This document shows, piece after piece, positions 34,466-43,500 of a DNA stretch of 64,000 nt; within the stretch, counting starts at the first letter, position 1, and every line of letters begins with the position of its first letter. The DNA is taken from the NCBI GenBank assembly GCA_030429565.1, contig JAUIFE010000005.1, forward strand, positions 487,361 through 551,360, given 5' to 3'. The stretch comes from Holophagae bacterium. GTDB taxonomy: Bacteria > Acidobacteriota > Holophagae > Acanthopleuribacterales > Acanthopleuribacteraceae. The notes under the pieces were generated by a model, which searched no databases, was not told the origin of the DNA, and saw only the letters and a list, made by a program, of their open reading frames with translations. The translations under genes were made by a program, and so were the position numbers.

Positions 34466-34671
34466 ACCTGAACTGGGCGATTCGGGTGGATGAAATCGCA
34501 CAAGATGTTGGTGCGAAACGTGTTGGAAAAAGCACAGGTGTACTGGCAAGTGCGGCGAGCATTTTTACGGGACGTTGCAGCCCAACGCTTGACGTTTCCT
34601 GTGTCAAACCTTGACGCAGGAAGCGTCAATAGTTGTGCGATTTCGCCAATAAGAATCGCTCTGCTCAGGTG
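34466..34671. repeat. Dispersed palindromic element, copy 5 (with nested hairpin)
   Basis: Begins ACCTGAACTGGGCGATTCGG and ends AAGAATCGCTCTGCTCAGGT. Middle parts GCGAAACGTGTTGGAAAAAG, GGCAAGTGCGGCGAGC and ACGGGACGTTGCAGCCCAA match copy 4. An extra hairpin is nested in the right arm: TTGACGTTTCCTG pairs with CAGGAAGCGTCAA. The same CAGGAAGCGTCAA phrase is in the insert of copy 2. Confidence 0.87.
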
Positions 34672-34678
34672 GCAGCAG

Positions 34679-35005
34679 TTATCCGACCCAAACATAGTGG
34701 TTGTTTCTGAGTGCTTTTTCGAGCGTTTTGATGATGGGATCGATGCGACGCGCGGCGTAGTCGTCAACGCCGGCTCCCCACATCTCTTGAAAACGTGCGC
34801 GAATGAGGTGTATTTCTTGTATGACTTCGGCCAAGTGCTCTGGTTCGAGAACAATACCGAACTGAAGGTGGGGGATCCATTCCAGACCTAATTCTTTTGC
34901 GAGTGGTTGCCAATAATTACTGAACATATTTTCCGTTGAAAACGGTTGATAATTTGTCTCCTTTTGACGCTCAGGATCGCTGTAAACGAATATCACAACG
35001 GTCAT
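34679..35005 (-). CDS. Small protein of unknown function
   Basis: 108 residues from ATG 35005, with AGGAGAG five to six bases upstream. The start TVVIFVYSDPERQKE is followed by LGLEWIPHLQFGIVLEPEHLAEVIQEIHLI and a basic C-terminus. No signal peptide or membrane segment. It lies between palindromic element copy 5 and the TonB receptor, transcribed alone. Its length and position near the T6SS island would suit an immunity protein, but nothing supports that directly. Confidence 0.6.
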   Translation of the reverse strand: MTVVIFVYSDPERQKETNYQPFSTENMFSNYWQPLAKELGLEWIPHLQFGIVLEPEHLAEVIQEIHLIRARFQEMWGAGVDDYAARRIDPIIKTLEKALRNNHYVWVG

Positions 35006-35204
35006 GAATATCTCTCCTGTGGCGGTATACCCAACGCAAACGGAGGTACTTCGTGGCCCTCTGCTAATGCTAGCATCAACTAATGTCAAAAACAGACACA
35101 TGGTTAGGTTGCAGTAGGTTTTGGTCACTTTCTCCTTTTGCATCATCGTGTGCGAAGTTGGTCGATGGGAGTTCACCACGTTTCTGTATGAAACCTGTTG
35201 GTAA

Positions 35205-35237
35205 AAGCGCCGTGCACTTGGATCGTACACGGCGCTT
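35205..35237 (-). terminator. Terminator of the TonB receptor gene
   Basis: On the minus strand AAGCGCCGTG(TAC) and (GTG)CACGGCGCTT form a stem of at least ten pairs with a short loop, followed by TTTT. It lies 26 bases after the receptor stop. Confidence 0.75.
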
Positions 35238-35262
35238 GTTCGGTTGGTTGGTGGCTTAACGT

Positions 35263-37392
35263 CTAAAAACGCAGGTTGAGCCCGCCCAGAATTTGCCGGC
35301 CGATGCGGTCGGTGTACAGGAACTCGCGTTCGTCGTCATCGGTTAGGTTACGCAGGTTTAGGAACACCTCGCCGTGCTGTGAGAAGCGGTACATCACCTT
35401 GGTGTTGAGGATCAGTTTCGACTCGATCTCCATGCTTTCGATGACCTGCTTCATCACACTTGCGTCGTAGGTGTACAGGTTAAGGTTCAGGCTCCACTTC
35501 TTAAAGCGCTGATCAAACACAATGCCGCCGTAATAATCCGGTGTGGCCGCTTCGTCCAAGTCCACCAACACGCGTGGCGGCAAACCTGGCGGTGGTCCCG
35601 GTGGATCATCGCCCTCGCCGCCCGGTGGCGGACCTTCGCCGCCTGGCGGACTTTCCGGCGGTTTAATATGGTCGTTAATTTGTGTGTCGGTAAAGGTCAC
35701 AAACGCCCGTACGTAACTGGTTTCCGTTAACGATTGCGTGTAGCTCATCGTCAGCCCGGTCAGCTCCGGCTCAATCGGCAGGTTTTCGTACTCGCCGGTC
35801 GTGCGGAAGAAGTCGCCGTCGGGACCGGCGAAGATTAGATTCACGTCGCTGTAGTTTTTGTTGCGGGCCTGGAACAGTTCGACTTCGAATTGGCGTTTGT
35901 CGTTCGGCTGAAAGCGCCAGCCCAATTCCATCGATTCACTGGTCAGCGGGTCCAAGTCGCGGTTGCCGCGTAACTCGAACAGCAATCCGTTGGGTGTGGT
36001 GAACGAGGTGTCTTGGAAGGTGTCGATAATGAATGGCGCGCGGTTGGACTTGCCATAGGTGAAACGCAGGTTTTGGTGTTCGTTGGGGTTGTAACTCAGC
36101 GCCAACTGGGTTGAGATTTCCGTGGTATCAGGTGTGTCGTATTGGTCGGCGCGCACGGCGGCAATCACGCGCCACTTGTCGTTGGGTCGCCAATCGGCGC
36201 GCAGTGCGCCGGCCAGGGTCGTCATGTCCTGCTTACCCAGGATGAACACACCGTCATAAGCGGCATTGCGATAACTCAGCCCAGGCCGCAACGAGAAGCG
36301 ATCGTTGACGCGATAGTCGTATTCAAACACCGCATCCAAGGTTTCGAAATCCCAAGCCCAGCCGGCGACGCCCAGTGCTTCCTGATCGCCCTGGAGCCAG
36401 GCCACATGGGCCGTGAAGCCGTGTCCCTCGGCACGAAATTCGACGAATTGGGTATCCGAAACCGCCGTGTTCAAAGGTGTAATGCCATTTTCAAAGTAGC
36501 TTTTTTGTACCTGGCTTTCCTCAAAACCAAGGCCGATGTGCAGGTCCCAGTCGTTGTCCAAGGCCACGTCAAAGGCCATGGCCGCCGCTTGGTTGTCTTG
36601 GGCCGTCTGTTGATCGGGGAAACGAATCGGCGCGAACGGTGACGGTTGGCCGGTATCGAACTCCACCAAATCAAGGGCGTTCGCCACATCACGACCCTGT
36701 ACCAAACTGTAATAACTGCTGTCGGTGCGATCACGCGCGTGGTGGTGGCCGTTAAACTGCCAGCGGAACCGTTCGCTGACATAACCACTGCGTAACGAAA
36801 CCAGTTGGGTCTGATCTTCGCCGCCTTCCAGTTGCACCGCGGAGGCCCAGCCGTCGTGATCGTCGTCGCGGGTAATAATATGAATGACGCCGGCGGCGGC
36901 GTTGGGTCCGTACAAAGGCGAAGCCGGGCCGCGTACCACTTCAATCGCTTTGACGTCGGCCAAACTGACTGGCAGTGTTTCCCAAAAGGTTCCCCCGGCA
37001 AAGTAGTTGTAAACAATGCGGTTGTCGATCATGACCAGGGTTAAGGTATTGGCCAGGAAGGGTAATTGCGAATCGGGTGGGACATTGTCAAAACCGCGCA
37101 CGTGAATGTCGAAGTTGCCCGATGACTGTTCGCGTACAATCAGGCCCGGCATCAGGCGCAGTGCCTCACCCCAAGAGGTGGCCCCCGCCCGCTGAATCTC
37201 TTCCCCGGTTAAGGTCGAAATAGCCAGGGGGGCTTCCAGCAAGCGTTCCTCCGTTTTTGAAGCACTGACCACGGTCACCGCGAGCAGGTCTTCCAAACTC
37301 ATCTCCAAATAATCCTGTTCGGCAGCCTCAGCGGCGGCGAGCGGCGGCAACAGCCAGCTCAAAACCAACAAAAAACAACTCAAAAACCTCAT
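35263..37392 (-). CDS. TonB-dependent receptor with Pro/Gly-rich loop
   Basis: 709 residues from ATG 37392 (AAGGAG six bases upstream). Signal peptide ends near PLAAAEA. Plug features: MSLEDLLAVTVVSASK, PLAISTLTGEEIQRAG, IHVRGFDNVP and RGPASPLYGPNAAAGVIHIITR. A 22-strand barrel follows and ends LGGLNLRF with terminal Phe. An unusual stretch at about residues 577-607 (PPESPPGGEGPPPGGEGDDP) is rich in Pro, Gly and Glu and is probably an extracellular loop. Short LEDLL leader without N-terminal signalling domain. The ligand is unknown; no dedicated ABC or symporter gene is adjacent. Confidence 0.92.
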   Translation of the reverse strand: MRFLSCFLLVLSWLLPPLAAAEAAEQDYLEMSLEDLLAVTVVSASKTEERLLEAPLAISTLTGEEIQRAGATSWGEALRLMPGLIVREQSSGNFDIHVRGFDNVPPDSQLPFLANTLTLVMIDNRIVYNYFAGGTFWETLPVSLADVKAIEVVRGPASPLYGPNAAAGVIHIITRDDDHDGWASAVQLEGGEDQTQLVSLRSGYVSERFRWQFNGHHHARDRTDSSYYSLVQGRDVANALDLVEFDTGQPSPFAPIRFPDQQTAQDNQAAAMAFDVALDNDWDLHIGLGFEESQVQKSYFENGITPLNTAVSDTQFVEFRAEGHGFTAHVAWLQGDQEALGVAGWAWDFETLDAVFEYDYRVNDRFSLRPGLSYRNAAYDGVFILGKQDMTTLAGALRADWRPNDKWRVIAAVRADQYDTPDTTEISTQLALSYNPNEHQNLRFTYGKSNRAPFIIDTFQDTSFTTPNGLLFELRGNRDLDPLTSESMELGWRFQPNDKRQFEVELFQARNKNYSDVNLIFAGPDGDFFRTTGEYENLPIEPELTGLTMSYTQSLTETSYVRAFVTFTDTQINDHIKPPESPPGGEGPPPGGEGDDPPGPPPGLPPRVLVDLDEAATPDYYGGIVFDQRFKKWSLNLNLYTYDASVMKQVIESMEIESKLILNTKVMYRFSQHGEVFLNLRNLTDDDEREFLYTDRIGRQILGGLNLRF

Positions 37393-37876
37393 GCGGTGCT
37401 CCTTGTGCTCCGTTCTATCCAACAATCGCTTTAGGGTGATCCACGTAATACGACATCTGGCCTACACGCGGACCGCCGGTGTGAAAGCCGGTAAAGCTGA
37501 GGTTTCGGTACGGTGAAGGGTGAACCCGACCAGAATCGGTTAGGTAAAGCGTCAGATATATGGATGGCATGAGTTATCCATCGGTTGTTGTTTTGGTTGG
37601 GTTTAATTTAAAGGAAAATGAAATTTCGTTATTTTTCAAAAAAAATAATGACAGCGGTTTGTGTGGTTCCGCGACCTGGTCGCGCCTTAATCGGCCGCGT
37701 GGTTTGAGACCAAAAACTCACGGTTGTCTTGGTTGATCCCTTACGCAAAGTGTGCTTGACTTGCCCTGTGAAATCAGTGGATTGAGTTCTTTAACCAGCG
37801 CTTACCTAACGTGACCCGGCCTGTGGTTGGCGCACGATGTGGTTGGGCGCCCGACCCATCCCCAAACGAGGTTCCC
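37393..37876. other. Divergent intergenic region, TonB receptor / reductase
   Basis: 484 bases with no supported gene. Around 37600-37660 the sequence becomes AT-rich (ATTTAAAGGAAAATGAAATT and an A-run), a likely promoter region. No repeat element copy is present. I cannot assign hexamers with confidence. Confidence 0.5.
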
Positions 37877-39163
37877 GTGGCAAAAGAGAAACTGGTTCTG
37901 ATTGGTAACGGCAATGCCGGCCTGAAAGCCCTGCACGCTTTATTGGACATCGCGCCCGAACGTTTTGAGATCCGTGTGTTCGGAGCCGAGCCGCACCTGC
38001 CCTACGACCGCAATACGCTTGCTTCAGTCTTGGCCGACGAAAAACAAGTCGATGATTTACACCTATACAAGCCTGAATGGTACGCCTCGCACGGTATTCA
38101 AATGCACTTGGGCACCGAAATCACCGAAGTGGACCGCGAAAAACGCAAAGTCCACACGAAGGACGGCAAGGTTTACGATTACGACCGATTGGTTTTTGGA
38201 ACGGGCTCCAAGTCCAATGTTTTGCCATTGCCTGGCAACGATTTACGTGGCGTCATGACCTTCCGGCAAATTGAGGACGTCAACAACCTTTTGGCGCGTG
38301 CGCAGGTCGCCCATCAGGCCGTGGTGATTGGCGGCGGTTTACAGGGTTTGGAAATTGCCTGCGGGCTCAAGCGTCGCGGTTTGGAAGTGACCGTCATTTA
38401 CGAGGGCGATACTTTAATGGAAGATCAGCTCGATGCCGAAGGTGGCGTGATGTTGCAACGCACCATGGAACAGTTGGGCATCGACTTTTTGGGGTCGGCC
38501 CATGCGACGGCACTGCAAGACGACGGACGTGGCAATGTGCGCGGTGTCATATTGGATTACGGCAGCGGTGTCGCCGCCGATTTGGTCGTGATGTCGGTTG
38601 GCATTCAACCCAACATTGGTTTGGCGCAGCGCTGTGGCTTGACCTGTGATCAGGGCGTGGTTGTCGATGATCGTCTGGTGACATCGGATGATCGCATTTA
38701 CGCCATCGGTGAATGTGCCCAATACCCCAACCAAGGTGTCGGCCATATTGCGCCGATTGTGGAAATTGCGCGGCTGTGGGCGCTGCATATGGCCGGTTCT
38801 GGCTGTGAGCAAAAGCCGGTTCTGGCCGCCGCTCATGGTGAAACCCACTCTGAGTTGGGTGATATGGACCTCTATGCCATTGGGCAAACCCACGATAGCG
38901 CGGCGGTTACACCGTTGGTTTGGCGCGACAGCGTGATGAACATCTATAAGAAGTTGTTGGTGCGTGACCATGCCTTGGTGGGTGCCATTTTGCTGGGCGA
39001 CACGACCGACGCCCGTTGGTATCGTGACTTGGTGCGCGGCCATGTGGACATTAGCGCTGTGCAAGACAAGTTATTGGCCGGTGAAAAAGCGTTGCGCGAG
39101 GCGGGCTATGATCAGGATTCCGGGTTTTTCCCTAACTTTGAAGAGGAAGTGCCGGCAACTTGA
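37877..39163 (+). CDS. NirB-like FAD/NAD(P)H oxidoreductase
   Basis: 428 residues from GTG 37877, with GAGG six bases upstream; the in-frame ATG at 37811 is unlikely. Two dinucleotide folds are visible: FAD-binding VLIGNGNAGLKAL with HLPYDRNTL and RLVFGTGS, and NAD(P)H-binding VVIGGGLQGLEIACGLKRRG. YAIGECAQ is the second FAD motif. The sequence resembles the N-terminal flavin part of assimilatory nitrite reductase NirB and rubredoxin reductases. No BFD-like Fe-S or sulfite-reductase domain follows, so it is a stand-alone electron-transfer reductase. Its 3' end overlaps the convergent PQ-loop gene by 52 bases. Confidence 0.87.
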   Translation: MAKEKLVLIGNGNAGLKALHALLDIAPERFEIRVFGAEPHLPYDRNTLASVLADEKQVDDLHLYKPEWYASHGIQMHLGTEITEVDREKRKVHTKDGKVYDYDRLVFGTGSKSNVLPLPGNDLRGVMTFRQIEDVNNLLARAQVAHQAVVIGGGLQGLEIACGLKRRGLEVTVIYEGDTLMEDQLDAEGGVMLQRTMEQLGIDFLGSAHATALQDDGRGNVRGVILDYGSGVAADLVVMSVGIQPNIGLAQRCGLTCDQGVVVDDRLVTSDDRIYAIGECAQYPNQGVGHIAPIVEIARLWALHMAGSGCEQKPVLAAAHGETHSELGDMDLYAIGQTHDSAAVTPLVWRDSVMNIYKKLLVRDHALVGAILLGDTTDARWYRDLVRGHVDISAVQDKLLAGEKALREAGYDQDSGFFPNFEEEVPAT

Positions 39164-39447
39164 GCGGCGACGGGGAGATCGACTTGAAGCGCGCTGGTGA
39201 CGGATTGGGCGCGCGCCAAAATAAGGATGAGACCGCGAAATAAGGTCGCGGTAAAGAAAACGAAGATCAGTAACGGGCTGAGAATTTTGAGGCTGTAGAA
39301 GGTCCAAACGAGATCACTACAAAAGCCGACCAGCATTAATTTGGCGGCCGCGGCGTCGAGGTTGCGGCCGTGCCACATCTGCCAGGCTTGTGGCAGGGTG
39401 GTGATCGCGCCGATCAAACCGGCGAATATAACCAATATTTCTACCAT
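39112..39447 (-). CDS. PQ-loop (SemiSWEET-like) membrane protein
   Basis: 111 residues from ATG 39447 (AAAGG at six to ten bases). The first helix region VEILVIFAGLIGAITTLPQAWQ contains the LPQ signature of PQ-loop proteins, followed by MLVGFCSDLVWTFYSLKI and LLIFVFFTATLFRGLILIL; three membrane helices in total. Such three-helix proteins dimerise as SemiSWEET sugar transporters. A polar C-terminal tail of about 30 residues, encoded by the overlap with the convergent reductase gene, is unusual and may be a read-on extension. Family call is moderate. Confidence 0.65.
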   Translation of the reverse strand: MVEILVIFAGLIGAITTLPQAWQMWHGRNLDAAAAKLMLVGFCSDLVWTFYSLKILSPLLIFVFFTATLFRGLILILARAQSVTSALQVDLPVAAQVAGTSSSKLGKNPES

Positions 39448-40545
39448 AAAAATCACCTTTCGCGAGCGCCCGCGCTTGCCGCTGGATCTGTCGTGGAGAG
39501 CGAGGGACGGCGGCGTGTGCCGCGTGACAGTCGGGCTTTTTCGGCGGGCAGGTTAGGGAGGATGGACATCGAGGTCGGGGAAAGGGTGGATGGGTCCGCG
39601 TGAGCAATTATGCGAACTGAAACCATTTTATGCGGCAATTGTGGTGAAAATGTGGAGTCGGCCTTTGTTTGGGACCTGGGATGGCGTGGGAAACACGGGA
39701 AGTTGTGCTGGATCACAAAGGCGAGGTTTTTGGGCGGGTCGTTTGTAAGAACGGAAGTCGACCAATGAGGGTCGAAAAGAAACGCATGGCTGTTAAAAAG
39801 ATGGCGAAAGCAGGGCGAGAGGTAGGCATATCTTATTGGTTTAACGGCTCATAGCGCGCACATAAAAAAGCGGCGCGGTCGTGGTTGGGTGTCGAAGGTT
39901 ATCTTTTGTTGGTTGGGTGATGAAGGAAAGATAACCCTGAAAAAATGTAAAAATCGAGAAAAATAGAAGCGTTGAAAACGCCTTTCTTGAATGTGATGAA
40001 AGTCACGGAAAAATCACAACACTAACTAAGTCATGTATTAAGAGGTGAACAGAGGTGTCAACTTTTTCGGATCTTGTCGGTGCAGAGGGGTTTTACTGCT
40101 GAGCCGCGAAAATTTGCTCATTTTCGGTTGCAATCATAGAGAATCAACCTTAATATAACGTTATCGCATCGCATACTTTTATGATGACGTTCTCATACAC
40201 CATCGTTTCATTGGGTCACGTTTTCGCGTTGGTTCCGGCTTTTGATGCCGGCCGTCAACTCTGTGGTTTTGTCCTTTAGTTGTGGGGGACACCAATCCAG
40301 GCTTCTCGTTTTAAACCTAAACTGAGCGATTCTGGTGGATGAAATCGCGCAAAATCTTGGAGCGAAACGCTTTTGAATAAGCGCCGGCCTACCGAACGGT
40401 TTGCCGCGCCTTTTTACGAGATGTTCCAGCCCAACAGATTGTGGAACTTCGCCACCAAGGAACGCTTTGTTTAGGTTTAAGAGCGCATCTGAAGCCATTT
40501 ACCCAATCTCCAATTGAATGTGTTTCCGTACCGAGGAGGTCGAGG
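39448..40545. other. 1.1-kb intergenic region, AT-rich, with element copy 6
   Basis: No gene is supported. The part 39650-40310 is AT-richer than average and contains only short unsupported frames. It carries palindromic element copy 6 (40314-40478) and, at 40533-40539, the GAGGAGG ribosome site for the NRPS-like gene. No tRNA or attachment site was recognised. Confidence 0.55.
40314..40478. repeat. Dispersed palindromic element, copy 6
   Basis: Begins AACCTAAACTGAGCGATTCT and ends AAGGAACGCTTTGTTTAGGTT. GGTGGATGAAATCGCGCAAA, GGAGCGAAACG, TTTTTACGAGATGTT and CAGCCCAACAGATTGTGGAA are shared with copy 4 or copy 1, while the centre (CCGGCCTACCGAACGG) differs. It has about the same length as copy 4 (165 bases). 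Confidence 0.88.
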
Positions 40546-43500
40546 ATGGTGGCAGAGCAATGGTCGGCGGTTTCCGCCGAGGAAGATGCCTGCGTTCAAT
40601 GGTGGCGTGACCGCTTGGCGCTGGTACCGCAAGCAATGGTGACCGCGCGTTACATACCGCGCGGTGGTGAAACCTTTCGCGACCATTTAGATCGCGGCTT
40701 TGCGATGGGTTCCGACGACCCAGACTCAGATATGACCCGTTTTTGTCGTTACCTTGCCGCGCTTGCGTGGTTGTGGGCGCGTCACAGCGGCGGCACCACT
40801 TTGGTTTTGCAAACGCCGCCCTTGCAACAAGCCGTTGACAGTGAACACTGCGGCATTTGCGCCAACGAACCGGTGCTGATGGTTTTGGAGGTGGACCCGG
40901 CCCTCGCCGGCGAGGCCCTGACGGCCGCCATTCAAAGCCAAGTCGAAGAGACCTACGCCCATGCCAACGCCCGTTTGACCGCCCTGCTCAAACGTGAGAC
41001 AGGTTTGGCGCCCAATCAACTTAGCCCGCTGTTGGTGTTTTGTCCTGAGTTACACTGCGATCCGCGTATCGAACCCAACTTATTGATTCAAATTGATTTG
41101 GATAAACACGACAGCATCGCTTATCACGCCAACTTGGTCGCTGCCGATTACGATTTGCTGCGCTTGCACCTTTATTGGCAAAGTGCCTATCACGCGGTTT
41201 TCGAGACGCAAACCCCGTTGGCGCTATTGTTGGACGATGCGCAACCCACCTGGCTAAATGACGGTCAAGCGGCCGACGAGACGGTCGGCGACGGCCTCAC
41301 CCAGGACGGCTTGTTCACCTGGTTTTTGGACCTGGAGGACATCGCTCAGGAACAGCCGGGCGCTCCGGCTTGTGCCCTCAACGCCAAGGTGCTCACCTAC
41401 GCCGCTTTGTGTGACGACGTCAAACGTTTGGCTTCTTATCTACAGTGCGAATTGGGTTTGGTGCCCGCTGATCCCGTCCTTGTTTATCTCAATCGCTCAC
41501 CCGAAGCGGTGACGGCGATGTTGGCCGTGTTAAATGTCGGCGGCGTGGTGATTCCACTCGATCCGGCGCAAAATCAAAATCGCGTGTCTGAAATCATCGC
41601 TGAGGCGCAGCCGCGTTTTGTGCTGACCTGTGCCGGCGACGCCGCCGACCTGGTCGGGTTCCGCGGCCATTACTTGCTACTCGACGTTCTGCTGCCTGTT
41701 CTGCCTGAGGTTCACACACAAATTTACCCAATCCTGCCGCAAGAACAGGCGGCGCTGGTCTACTATGGCGCCGGCGAAAGTGAAAGCGTTCAAGGGGCGG
41801 TGCTCAATCGCGGCGCCCTCTACGACACCATCACTTGGGCGCGTGACGCCTACCGTTTGCCAGGGGAAGCATGTTCCTTTGCCTGGTTCCAATCCTTTGC
41901 CGCATCGGCTTCGTTGACCCCGATTTTTTGCACCTTGTTGCAAGGCGGGCTGCTCACCATTTTTCCCGAGCACGTTACCGATACCGACATCTTAAACACC
42001 TTGCACGACGATCATCTCGGTGTCACCGCCGTCAAGCTGAATCGCTGTCGTCTGGCGCGCTTACGCGAGCATGCACCGGCCTCTTTGCCGGTCCGCTTGG
42101 TCGTCATCGATGCCGCCGAGCTCGGTAGTGACGATGTTATGTGGTTGCGTGCCGTCGCACCTGCGGCACGGCTGTGGCGTGAGTATGGTTGTTGTGAAAG
42201 CGGCTTGGCCTTCGCTTCGACAACACTGCATGAAGGGCCGCTTGAGCGGGATCCGTTGCCGCTGGGGCGGCCGATCGCCGGTAAAAAAGTGGCGATCGTC
42301 AACCAACTGGGTTTGCCTTGTCCTCCAGGCGTGGCCGGTGAAATTTGGGTTGCGGGCGGCCAATTGGGTGCCGCCTATTTGTGTCGACCCGAATTGAGTC
42401 AGGCCGCGTTTTGTTGGGACAGTGACGGCACGCCCGTGTACCGCACGCGCGCGTGGGGCTATTGGCTGGAGGATGGGCAAGTGGTTCATTTAGGTTTGAT
42501 GGGACGGCAGTTCCAAATCGGTGATTTCCGTGTACAACCGGCGGAAATCGAGCGCATTCTCGGCGAATTGGAAGGGATCGAAGAAGCCTTGGTGGTGGTG
42601 CGCCAAATCTCCTCGCGTGACCCGCAAATGACGGCTTATGTTTTGGGTTACGATCTCGACGAAGAAGTCATCTTCGAGCAATTGGCCGAGCGTCTGCCTG
42701 CTTTCCTGATTCCCAACTTCGTCGTGCCAATGGTCGCTTGGCCGCTGCACGCCAACGGCACCATTGATTACGCCGGCTTACCCGAGCCTGAAGTGTCGCG
42801 TTCCGCGCATTACGCATCTGAATTTGAACCGCAAACCTATCGCGAAGCGCTGTTGGCGCATTTGTTCGCCAACAGTTTGGGCTTGGAAGAAGTGGGTGTG
42901 ACCGACGATTTCTTTAAGTTGGGCGGCGACGAACAGGCCGCTATGGATTTGCTGCGTGCTGCACGTGCGCTCGACTTTTACTTCTCGTACAGCGATTTGG
43001 TGCGCGCGCCCTCTGTGCGTGAACTGGCTCGTATTCCGGACCGCGTCGGCGCCGAAGTCGTCGAGCAGGCGGTTGCCGGCGAAGTGCATCTGCTACCGTT
43101 TTACCACCGCTTCTTTGCCGCCGCACCCGAGGAACCCGACAGCAATGTGGAAACGATGGTGTTGGAGGTGCCGGAAGGCGTCGATGTCAAACCGCTGGAA
43201 ATGGCTGTGCAGCGTTTGCTGACCATGCACGACGGCTTGCGCGCGCGTTTTGTCGACAGCAACGAGGGCCGGCGCGCCGAAATTATGCCGCCCGCCGAAA
43301 TGACCGCCTTCTCACTGGAAGACCTCAACCGCTTCGACGAATTGGAGCTGGAAACGCGCTTTAACGCCGTGCACGAGCAGGCGCGTTCGTCGTTGTGTCT
43401 CGATTGGGGTTTGTTGTTCCATGTCTGTTTGGTGCGTATGGGTGGGGAAGTCTCCGACCGCTTGATTTTGGTCGCCCACCAGTTGATTGTCGACGAAGTC

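Noticed and set aside
39669..39854. 61-codon frame in the 39.4-40.5 kb gap
   Set aside because: No ribosome site or recognisable motif; basic composition typical of chance frames.
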